The notes beneath the pieces are model-generated. The model saw only the letters and a list, made by a program, of their open reading frames with translations, ran no database searches and had not been told where the DNA came from. Both the position numbers and the translations under genes were made by a program. A DNA stretch of 64,000 nt from Xestospongia muta. Taxonomy: Eukaryota; Porifera; Demospongiae; Haplosclerida; Petrosiidae. The stretch is from NCBI GenBank assembly GCA_963693285.1, contig OY848926.1, positions 3,518,501 through 3,582,500 on the forward strand, in the 5' to 3' direction. Positions 23,013 to 34,400 of this stretch are shown one piece after another; the first letter of the stretch is position 1; each line of letters opens with the position of its first letter.

Positions 23013-26000
23013 TTACCAAACCAAAGCAGAGTCTTCTTCCCCGGTTTCACTACTTTTAGAGTTTCTTTTTTTGTCTTTTTCCTTTTTCTTGTCCTTCTCG
23101 TTTTCCTTCTTTTTAGTTTTCTCTTTCTCTTTCTTGGTTTTACCTTTTGATGTCTTCTCCTTTTCCTTTGCTGAATAACTTGGCAAATCCAGTTTTACTG
23201 GTTGAGTAGGTTCTGTTGCTTTGTCATCATAATCTGATTCCTCATCAAGTTGAGGTTTATGTTCATCGTTTGTCAGTAAATCCAGTTTTACTGGTTCCAC
23301 GGGTTCAGTGTTTGTATCATCATCATGATCACCTGAGTTATCTAAATTAATCCATTAAGAATAAGGCATGTAGCAATGAGTACTTACATGGTATAGGCTT
23401 GTGTCCTTGTGTTGATATCTTCTCGATTTCTTTATGCGATACTTTTTGAGGTGGAGGGACTTTCTTTTTAGAATCTTCTAGTTTTGTCTCTGTCTTGTTT
23501 TTCATGTCTGGAAAATCTAGTTTTACTGGAGTAACAGGTTTTGAGTCAGCTGGATCAAATTCTTCCCAGCCATCTAAGGAAAGAATTAAGCAAATATTTG
23601 TAGTAAATGAAAAGTATTGTTTACTCTTTAGACTGTCATTTTGTGCTGTGGGTAACATATCAAGAGGAATATCTTTATAATCATCTTCATCATAATTTTC
23701 ATCTTGTGAGAACTCTGTTGGAGGTGGAGGTGCTTCATTTTGAAAGTCCGTTTCTTCTTCATCATATGAATCCCAGCTCTATTGCCTAATGGTCAAATTT
23801 TAACTAGTAAGTCTTAACCTCATACCTCTTTGCTAAATCGTTTAGAATCTGTTGTCAGTGGAGGAACAGAAGGATCAGGAGGAGGAGCAAATTCTCCTTC
23901 CTCTTCTGTATCATCAAATGAATCCCAGCTCTATATTGGAATGACAAGGGGTTATTATATCTACATGTTTACATGACATACCTCTTTACTAAATCGTTTG
24001 GAGTCTGTAGTTGGTTGAGCAACAGAGGGCTTAGGAGGAGCAAGTCCTGTTTCTTCTTCATCCCATTCATCCTCATCTCCAACCATTGATGATGTTGGAA
24101 GAGATTTGGGAGGATAGAAAATATCATCCATATCATCTATATCACTATCTTCTTTCTCTTCTTGGTAACTTAGTTTTGGCTGTTCTTTAGTTTTATTTGG
24201 TCTTGCTTGGTCTGTTGTTTTATTTGGTTTTGTTTGGTCTTTAGTTTTACTTGGTCTCGCATCATCTGTTGTTTTACTTGGTTTTGTTTGTTTTTTATGT
24301 TTGCTTGGTCTTGTTTGCTCTATTGTTTTGTTTTGCTTTGTTTTGGTATTCTCTTGTACTGCTCGTTTTGTGTCTTTTATATCTTTTATAACTGGTTTTG
24401 TGTCTTGCTTATCAGTATGTTGCTTTGTGGGTTGTTTTACAGTGCTTTTGACCTCCACTGTTTGGTCAGTTTCGTCTTGTAAAGAATTTTGAGAAAATAA
24501 TAATGGCTCTTCACTTTCACTTCGGCGCTTTCTTTTGTCAGAAGCAGATTGTTTGATTTTGAGCTCGCTACTTGATTCTTCATTTAACACTACTGAATTT
24601 GTTTTAAGGGCATCCTTTAATTGACTCAGTTGATCTGTAATTTTTCTCATTGATGGTCTGTCTTGCTCTGCATTCCAACATTGTTTCATGATTTTATACC
24701 TTTAAATTAAATGAGATATTAAAGCACTAGCTAGCCATATTATGCTCTTTATACTTACAAACATTTGAGTGGATCAGGGGGAGGTACTGGGTTTTTTAGG
24801 TTGCAAACACCACTACTGTCCAATTGTTCAATAACCATCTCATCTGTCATATTAGGATAGGGTTGCTCACAAGCTTTGCAAACTTCCCAAAGTGTAATTC
24901 CAAAAGACCTATTAAAGTAAAATATAATGTGGATTAGGTGATTTAGAGAGAGTCTACTCGAAACTCACCAAACATTGCTTTCAACAGTTTCTGGCAGTGA
25001 ATCTAACACTCCATTCCCTCTATCTAATATGATCTCTGGAGCCATCCATCGCACAGGCCAAGCTTGTTGACCAGGTGTCCTAGCATAGTAGTCTCCCTAA
25101 ATGGACAATAAATAGTTTATGATAGCACTAAAATGGAATTGTTTTACTCGAAACATTGTTCTTGCTAATCCATAATCTCCTACTTTAACACAATTGTCAT
25201 GATTTACTTGACAGTTCCTTGCAGCGAAGTCACTGCAAAATAAAACTTATATAAGTGGCTTTAAAATAACATTACTAACTTGTGAAATATCTCCATTGTA
25301 TGAAGGTAAAGCAACCCGTTTGCTATATCACAAATCATTTGTATGAGAGTACCATCTCTCTTCCATACAGAAAAACGAGGTCGATTTTTTTTCAGGTAGG
25401 TTTTGAGGTTTCCATTCATGCAGTCCTCCATGATTATCATCATGTTTGAGCCATCTACACTTACACCCATAAGAGAAAGTATGTTCTCATGGTTGAGGTG
25501 TCTAACAGCATTGAAATGATTTATATATTCAAAGGTTATATTTTTCCTGACCTCATGGCTTCGGCTGGTTGTAAAAAGTTTTCCAACTCTTCTTCAGAAG
25601 CATTTTCATAGCATTGCTATACAAATAAATAAATGTTAAATACTACTAATAATATTTCTTACCTTGACTACAACTGGTGTCTCCTTATCTTCAAATAGTA
25701 TGCCAGTAGCTAATGCTTTGTATACCTATATGTGTAAAAGTAAGTACTAACAAAAGCAAAGTTTGTTGAAGGATTTACTTTTCCAAATGTTCCCTGACCA
25801 ATCTCTTCCATAAGTTGAATTTTTTGAGATGGAAACTCCATCAGGTCTTCTTCCTCTTGTTCATCATCTTCCTCATAACCTAACTGCGTCTCCACAATTT
25901 CTACTTCCCGATCTGTTGAGTCTTCTTCATTCTGCAATTTTTTCTGCCTAATAGCAAACGAATTGACTTTTTTAGTTAAAGATCCAACTGGTTCATATTG

Positions 26001-27402
26001 AGACAATAGTTTCTGAGTTTTGGTAGTCTCACCGATATTACGAGCAGACTGATTTTGTTGAGACGTTACTGCATAATGGTTTCTTTCTTGTGATCTGCCA
26101 TAACCTGACTCTGCATTACTCTAAATGACAAATGGTCAAATATTTAAAAGAGAAAATTCTATTTTTTTCTTACATGGACATTATAACGTCCTCCTTTTTC
26201 ATCACTAAATCGATTGTATAGTTTGCATCCCACAACCAAAATAGCAATCACTATTATGAGAATAAGAATACCACCTATACCAACTAACAGTCCAAATATG
26301 ACAGAAAATGGGAGCTCAGTTGGAGGCCACAATGTGTAACATGTCTTTTGCTCACTACCAGGAGAATTCACTTCATTGCAGGAATTAATTGTGTTAGTTT
26401 GATAGCATCTACCACATAAATTGGCTTCATTGGGACCTAAACAGCCTGCACCTGTTGTACATGAGCTATGGCAGCTTGCTGATACTAAAAATTATACAAT
26501 ATTAAATAAACGTGGATTTTCAAAGTCACATGATTCTTACCACATGTTGTTTCATTGCCATTGTCTCGAATAATTAACATTGGTACTCCATTATTACCCC
26601 AAGTAAATTGCCATGTTACTGTAAGTATACTGCGCCAATCTATGCCTTTGTCTCCTGTAGAGTAACGTGAACCATAAGAGCCATAATTCCATTTTGGATA
26701 TCCTGCATAACAGAGTTGTGTATTTCCTTCTATATGAACTGGTCCATATTCAATTGTACGAAGTTCTTTTAGTCCAGTGATATCAGTCAATGCAACATTG
26801 TATAGTATCTTCAATGCATGTCCACTTACTAATTCAGAACCTCTAATGGTGACCAAGCTAGTTAGACCTGTTATACTTGTCAGAGAAGGGTTGTAGCTGA
26901 TGGATATGTACCCATTGATGATAGCAAGGTGCTGTAGACCGTCAATAGATGTCAGAGCTACATTCTGAGCAATTTCAATGTTTCCCACTGTAGCTAATAT
27001 CAGTCCAGTACCAAGACTACGTAAACCTGAATTATAATAAACTCGAAAGGTTCCTTGCACAGAAGTCAATCTTGGTAAAGCTGGGATGGTAGTGAGTGTG
27101 TTGCAACACTGGATAACAAAAGAGTCAGTGATGGTGTTTAAGTTACTCAGTGAAGAGAAGTCAGTGATGGTACATGACTGTGCGCAATCTCTATATCCTA
27201 ATATAAGGCTCCCATTTATCAGTTGGCAGTTCTGGAAACCAAGGAGGTGACTATTTGTTAAAAGGGGAGTTACTGGAGCTTGACACTCTAAATGACAACA
27301 TAATAATATTTTATAGAATATTGTACTGATTTTACCAGGTTGTCCATGAGTTAGAGCAATCAAGAGAAGTAGTCCAACACATGTATATATAACTAGAGTC
27401 AT
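23013..27402 (-). CDS. Receptor tyrosine kinase: receptor L domain plus LMTK-like kinase domain
   Basis: The ATG at 27400-27402 starts a signal peptide (MTLVIYTCVGLLLLIALTHG). A receptor L domain follows (about 27290-26541; stacked LTSI.GL..L..I.G motifs ending in a Trp-rich WRSILT segment), then one short Cys-rich furin-like stretch (CHSSCTTGAGC, CGRC), a TM helix at about 26311-26225 and an acidic juxtamembrane region. Kinase features: Gly loop IGQGTFGK, VVVK lysine, HNDFAARN catalytic loop, DYGLAR, RWMAPE, SNVWSFGITLWE. VVVK, the non-Arg HxD, GDYG and the SN-W motif resemble LMTK kinases, whose known members lack an L domain. The tail is long, low complexity and repeated: TTDSKRFSKE about twice, PVKLD three times, and tandem KT.DQ.KP units. 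Stop at 23013-23015. Fold assignment is firm, activity is uncertain, and subfamily is inference. Confidence 0.8.
24170..24340 (-). repeat. Coding tandem repeat in the receptor kinase tail
   Basis: A TGGTCTTGCTTGGTCT-like pattern repeats about every 33 bp and encodes Lys/Thr/Pro/Gln units of the form KTTDQARPNKTK. The reading frame is kept through the array. Unit changes are mostly single substitutions, so slippage within coding sequence is the likely origin. Confidence 0.65.
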
Positions 27403-28481
27403 TTTTCTGGTATTCAAAAGAAAAAACTATCAAGTATTATGAGCCCCACCCCATTTTTAAGAAATATGATGGGTGTGGCTGGATAACGAACAAAAGAGAA
27501 AATACGCCCTAACTAAACTGAGCGCCTTTTTTCTGTTGGTGAGTGCGTTTCTACAGAACATACACTGTTGTTAGTGGAAACAAGCCAAATCCTTTCCTAG
27601 CAGCAACATAAAAAGGTAAGATAACCTTACATTACTGTAACAATGCATGAGATCATCTATTGTAATATTATCTATAAAAGCTGCAAGGATAGCATTATTA
27701 TCTGCAGCAATTGACTTCTAAGATTAGTATGAAGACAGTTATGTTAAAGCTTGAATGGCTTTAATAATGTATGGTTCATCTATATGTACTATATAAGATT
27801 AGTATGAAGACAGTTATGTTAAAGTTTGACTGGCTTTAATAATGTATGGTTCATCTATATGTACTATATAAGATTAGTATGAAGACAGTTATGTTAAAGT
27901 TTGACTGGCTTTAATAATGTATGGTTCATCTATATGTACTATATAAGATTAGTATGAAGACAGTTATGTTAAAGTTTGACTGGCTTCAATAATGTATGGT
28001 TCATCTATATATACTATATAAGATTAGTATGAAGACAGTTATGTTAAAGTTTGACTGGCTTTAATAATGTATGGTTCATCTATATATACTATATAAGATT
28101 AGTATGAAGACAGTTATGTTAAAGTTTGACTGGCTTTAATAATGTATGATTCATCTATATGTACTATACCATGATAAAGCCATCAACGCTGTCATTTGGG
28201 CTCCTCATTATAAAAAATGTGGCCTAATAATTATTATAATGTAGTCTACCAGCTACCACTATTGTTGTGTTCAAAAATGTACTAACTAACAATTCCTTGA
28301 CAAATTACCATTCATTTCTATGCTAGACCATAATAACATGAGCTATCAATGGGTGTATCTGTGACACATACAATTAATAACAACATTCATGTACTGAGAA
28401 TGAGTCCCGGACCTACAAATTTAATTATTTAAATAACAATATTCATAATATTACTATTCTTTATTCCAGCGATTGGAGGTC
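27403..28481. promoter_or_regulatory. Divergent intergenic region between receptor kinase and dynein heavy chain
   Basis: About 1.08 kb between outward-facing start codons, holding the promoters of both genes. The centre is a 6 x 75-bp tandem array (27721-28170). TTTATTCCAG just before the dynein ATG could be the acceptor of a 5' UTR intron. No coding similarity. Confidence 0.6.
27721..28170. repeat. 75-bp tandem repeat, six copies
   Basis: The unit starts AGATTAGTATGAAGACAGTT and ends ATCTATATGTACTATATA. The phase-marking G falls at 27722, 27797, 27872, 27947, 28022 and 28097, an exact 75-bp period. Copies differ by one to three substitutions. There are no unique spacers, so it is a satellite-like array and not CRISPR. 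Confidence 0.93.
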
Positions 28482-31400
28482 ATGGCTGATGACGAGGCAC
28501 AAGATGGGGCTGATGACCCTCGTATGGCCACCCTCCAACAATATACCCTCAAGACAATGAAACAAAAGAATGACAAGTGGTCTAAAGTAAGACATTTTAG
28601 ATGTAATATTAATGCAAGAGGAATTAAATTTGCTTTCTTTAGATGCTGAGTCAAGAAGACAACTTGGTCATTTTTAATGAGTTCTTAGAACGAGGTGACC
28701 GTCGCATTCTTGTGATTTCTCTTAGTTCCAATGGCCAGTTGACTCCGATGACTACTTTTCCAGCCACAAACAAGAACAAAGCCGTCTATTTTATTAAGCG
28801 TAATCCTGAGGCTATCAAGAAAGAGAACATCAAGACTCTGTTAATGTTTGGTGATGTTTCTCAAATCCCTTTAGACCAGCTCTCTTATCTAGTTGAATCA
28901 GTAAGTACAAAAGATTTTTTTCTTTTTTATTATTCTTTTGTCAAGGTCCTTATTCCTTTGATTTCTAATCCTAACAACAATGATAAATGGCCACAAGTAG
29001 TAACAGAAGATGTTGTTCGTCATGTAGGAAGATTTAAAGGAGAAGTGTTTGTTCTGTCAGGACAAGTGAAAGGAAGGACATTGCTGCCATTACCATCTAA
29101 AGCTGAATCAATTGTTGAAGCAGTTGAACACTTTGAAGAGTAAGGAAATCATTAGTCTATGGCAGTTATTATCTTTCTTACTATTTAGTGGTAGACCTTT
29201 TGATAAGTCTCTAGTACACACAATGGAATCTGTGGTTATTGAATGGTCACATCAGATTCAAAGTGTTCTTAAAAAGAACTCAGCTCAGCAACTACTAGAT
29301 GGAAAAAACCCTGGACCTCTTGTTGAAGTGGAATTTTGGAAAGATCGTGTAGGTGATTTGGAGTCAGTGATGGATCAATTAATCACTGACAAAGCTCAAA
29401 AAATGTCTGCCTTGCTACAGAAAACGCAGAGTACCTATTATCCAGCATTACAGAATATGGTAGGTTACTTACGGCTAACATCTCCACCAAATTATATTTA
29501 TATCCCTAGGTTTCAGAGGCTCAAGCTGCACTGAGAGAAGCTGCTGATATCTACATGTATTTGAAACCAATGCGAAAGCACTTTGAAGAGATAGAAGAGT
29601 CTGACTTTGCTGAACTTAGTGATCATTTAGAACCAATGTTTCACTGTCTATGTCTTGTATGGGCTCACTGTGAACACTACCAACAACCAGCTAGACTAGT
29701 AGTGCTTTTGCAAGAGATCACTAATCTAATGATTGATCTAGTAAGAGGGTGGCAGCTAATAAAATCATAGTATTTATGTTCTTTATGTTTAGCTTCACAA
29801 CTATTTGTCTGAAGAGATTATGCGCCTGGAGCCTGAGGAAGGAATTGAGAAGGTACAAGAAGCACTCAAAATGTGTCGATGGTATGTCCAGTGTTATCAT
29901 GACCATCGGAATGGACTCTCTAAGTATTTCAAAGACACACCTGTTATTGAATGGTCGTTTCAGTCTACTCTGGTTTTTGTACGGCTGGACAAATTTGCGC
30001 AACAGTTGCGAACCATAGAGGTATTTTAGAATAATGTCCTCTTAATTAAATGTACTTATTTTCTTTCAGGAATATTTTCACACAGTTACAGAACTTTTAA
30101 AACTTGAGAAAATCGAATTTGGAGGTCTTCGTGGACGTTCTTTGAGTGAATTGGTTGTTGAAATGTTCACTAACTTTCAAGAATTGGTGACTCAGTTATC
30201 CACCAAGAGCTATGATCCTCTTGATCCCAACAATGAGGTACTACAGACACTAGATCTCTAATACGTGGTCTATTCTTAAACTGCAGGAATTTGCTAAGGA
30301 CTACACAGAGTTTAAAGAAAAGATCTATGTTATGGATCAACGACTAGGATTGATAGTTTGTCAAGCATTTGATGAATGCAGTAATTGCGAGTCTGTTTTT
30401 AGAGTAAGACTCTCCATATTCTGCTACTACTAATTGTCTTCCTATACAGCTCATTGATATGATGGGTTCACTTATACAACGACCAGTAATCCACAACAAC
30501 TTCCAACACAAATATCCCATCCTTCTTGATATGATCAATGAAGAATTGGATGCCATCAAGAAACTTTTTGATCATCAAGTAGCAATGGCTCAGGCTCCTA
30601 GTGGACCTATTATACACAAAAATATGCCTAAAGTTGCTGGTATATTACGCTGGAGTCAGGAACTACGTGAAAGGAGCCAGCTGTCAGTTGAGAAGCTACG
30701 AACTATAAACCATGGGTATGTGTATTTGTCGTGTTAATGTAATATTGGAATGGTTCTTTTTGTAGGACTTCTGAGAGTGCGAAAGCAATGATGGTCTTCA
30801 GCAAGTATGATGAGATGATGGAACTTATAAACAAGTATATTAGACTATTGTATGATGTTTATTATAATACTGAGTTAGCTTTGAGAATGAAGTATTTCAA
30901 GAGTGGGTTCAAGGCGTGGATGCCATAGCTAAATCAAACCTTGAGAAACCACTTCTAGTTCGAGAAACAAAAGATAGTTTGGAACTCATTCAAGTCAACT
31001 TTGATCCCCAGGTCCCAATTGGAAAATTTTGAATTGTTCTTGATTTTTACATTATAGTTGGTTGCATTGTTAAGGGAGGTCAAATATCTCAATCAACGTG
31101 AAGGACGTACTGATCAACTTATACCAGAGAGTGCTGCTGGAGTCTTCTCTAATGATGATACCTATCGCAAGTTTCTTCAGAACTTAGATGTCACTGTGGT
31201 TCTATACAACAAAGTAAAATAATTGCGTCTGTGTGTGTGATGTGTGTGTGTGTGTTATAGGTTAAAGAAACTATACTAGATGTAGAGGAACCTTTAATAG
31301 AAGGACAACTTAAGGCTATTGATGTCCAATTGGAGAGAGCAGTGTCACAATTAAACTGGACAAGTGATGGTATATGAACATGATACTAATCCTAGAAACT

Positions 31401-34400
31401 ATTATTTGTTATTAATTAGGTGTGTGGGAGTATATTGAGTCTTCTCGTGATATGGTTCGAGATTTAGAGAAACGTGTTCGACTAGCTAAGGCCAATGTTG
31501 ACACCATAACTGAGATAATGGCTCAGTGGAGCGAACATCCACTTTATTTACGTAAAGATGAAAAGAAGGATAGCTTTCTTAACCTTGATGACAGAGAACA
31601 TATGCGTCAAACAAGATATGACACAATATCAGCTGGATCTGACAGAATCCATGCTCTAGTCAAAGAAAATTTGGAATATTTCCAGGCTGAGGAAGACACA
31701 GATATATGGCGACATTATATAGAGTATATTGATGACATCATACTGGATGGTCTGTTTAACTGTGTCCACTGTTCTCTTCAATATTTCCTTGATAACACAG
31801 TTCAAGACAAAGCTAATATGCCTCCTCTATTAGAAGCTAAACTTGAACTGCAAGCACCTGAAATGGTCTTTGAGCCTTCCCTAGATCCGAATGCAACTGC
31901 TGGCTTTATAAATCTTGTCGAAGAACTACTTGAAGATGTGTTCAAATTTGCTTCTTTGATACCTCGTGTTGCTACCCACAGAGAAGCAGAGAATTACCAG
32001 TCAGATGTGGAGGAATTGGCTGAGTTACTTGACATGAGAGAAGAGATTATGTCAAGAGTCACAAATGCTACTGACAAAGCAAACGATTTTCGTAATTCTT
32101 TCGAAAGCTATGCCTACCTTTGGGTGGATGATCGTCAAGAGTTTATGAGACAATTTCTCCTTTATGGACATGTTTTGACAACAGAAGAAATAGAAAAAGC
32201 TGGAGATGAAGGAGTACCTGAGTCACCTCCAACACTAACTCAGTATAAAGAACAGGTAGACAATTATGAGAAAGTTTACAATGAAGTTGTCAAATTTGAG
32301 GTAAGTACTAAGTTGTAGTACATTATTACTGACGTATTATATGTCTGTGATAGGATACAGTTATCATTGATACTTGGTTCAGAGTGGATAGCAGACCTTT
32401 TAAGATGGCTCTGTTGAACATAGTCAAGAGATGGAGTTTTATGTTCAAACAACATTTGATTGATCATGTAACAAACAGTCTGAGTGACCTGGAAGACTTC
32501 ATCAAGGTCAGTTATGTATACAACACACACCTACTTTGAAAACTATGAGTTACATTTACCATTCATTTTAAAGTGCTGTTGAACTGTTAGTTAATCCCAG
32601 CTATGTAAAGTTAAATATTAACAGTACTTTAAATGGGAAGTCATGCTCTTACCTTTAGTGCCCTTTACATATCGTGAGTGACCTTTGTTTGTGTTCTTTT
32701 TAGAAAGCCAAGTCTGGTCTTAATGTGACAGTAGAGGAAGGTGACTATGATGGTCTTGTAGGAGTCATGATACATCTCTCAGCTGTCAAAGACCGTCAAC
32801 CAAACACAGATAACATGTTTGAACCACTCAAACAAACTATTGAACTATTAAAGACCTATGACCAAGAAATGTCTGATGATGTTCATCGACAATTGGAAGT
32901 GAGTAGTTAGTACCATGCCTATAATGTTTGAGCTTTGTTGCCAGGAGCTTCCAGAGCAGTGGAATACTGTGAAGAAATTATCAGTGGCTATGAAGCAAAA
33001 TGTGGCTCCACTTCAAGCAAATGAAGTCAACATTTTAAGGAGGAAATTGGCTACTTTTGATGTTCAACAACATGAATTTAGAGAAAAATTCAGAAAGACT
33101 GCTCCATTTGCATATAATGCAGACTATGTCTATGCACGAATTGATAGGGTAATTGAGAGAGAGGACTAAGTATGAAATATATTATAATTTCTTGCTCTTT
33201 TCTTTTTAGGTCAATCATGAAATCAGTCAGAAAGAAGCAGAAATGAAATCATTACAAGAGGCAGCTGACCTGTTTGAAGTTAGTGTTTCTGATTTTAAGC
33301 AGCTCAAGGCATGTCGTCGAGAGATTGTTTTGTTGAAGAGTCTGTGGGATATGGTTATGTTGGTACGAAGTAGCTTCTCTGATTGGAACACCACTTTGTG
33401 GAAGGACATTAATGTAGAACAAATGGAAATTGATTGCAAAAAGTTTGTCAAAGACATACGTACTCTGGACAAAGAAATGAGAGCTTGGGAGGCTTTTACT
33501 GGTAAGGAAACCAGTCATTGTTAATTCTTTATAATTGTATTTTAGGTCTTGACTCTACTGTAAAAAACATGGTCACTTCTTTGAGAGCTGTGGGTGAATT
33601 GCAGAATCAAGCTATTCGAGATCGTCATTGGGAACAACTCATGCAAGCTACTCAGGTACTATTGATGTCATATGAGTGATCACTTTTATTGTTATAATTT
33701 AGGTGAAATTTGTCATGTCTGATGAAACAAATTTGGCTGATCTTTTGGCTCTTAATCTTCATAACTTTGAAGATGAGGTAGAGATAAACAGCTGCCAGTT
33801 GTCATGTGTTAGCCATGTCACCTCCTCTGTCTTAGGTACGTAATATTGTTGATAAGGCTTCCAAAGAATTGAGTATGGAGAAAACATTGAAAGAATTAGA
33901 CAAAACTTGGTCTGAGATGGAATTTGAACATGAGGATCATTCACGTACTGGTTTGAAACTCTTGAAAACTAGTGAAGAACTCATAGAAACTTTGGAAGAC
34001 AACCAAGTTAGTATGGGAAGATATTTATTTGTCTTTCCATCCATTTATTAATCCATAAATTAATTTCCTTATTTTCTTATTTGTAGGTTCAACTTCAAAA
34101 CTTGATGACTTCCAAGTTTGTAGGCTACTTTTTAGAGCAGGTCTCCTCCTGGCAGAAGAAACTTTCCAATGCTGATGCAGTTATTACTATATGGATGGAA
34201 GTTCAGAGAACATGGTCTCACTTGGAGAGTATTTTCATAGGGTCTGAAGATATTCGAGCTCAACTTCCAGAACACTCAAAACAATTTGATACAATTGATG
34301 AAGATTTCAAAGTACAACATAACATTCTAATATAATAAGTATATTAATTTATTTCTTTAATGTAGAAGTTAGTCATGGAAGCTGAGAAAACACCTAATGT

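Noticed and set aside
24207..24492. Cys/Phe-rich plus-strand frames opposite the receptor kinase tail
   Set aside because: They are antisense shadows of the Lys/Thr/Pro-rich coding repeat.
27721..28170. Regular repeats considered as a CRISPR-like array
   Set aside because: There are no unique spacers: the whole 75 bp is repeated, and the host genome is animal.
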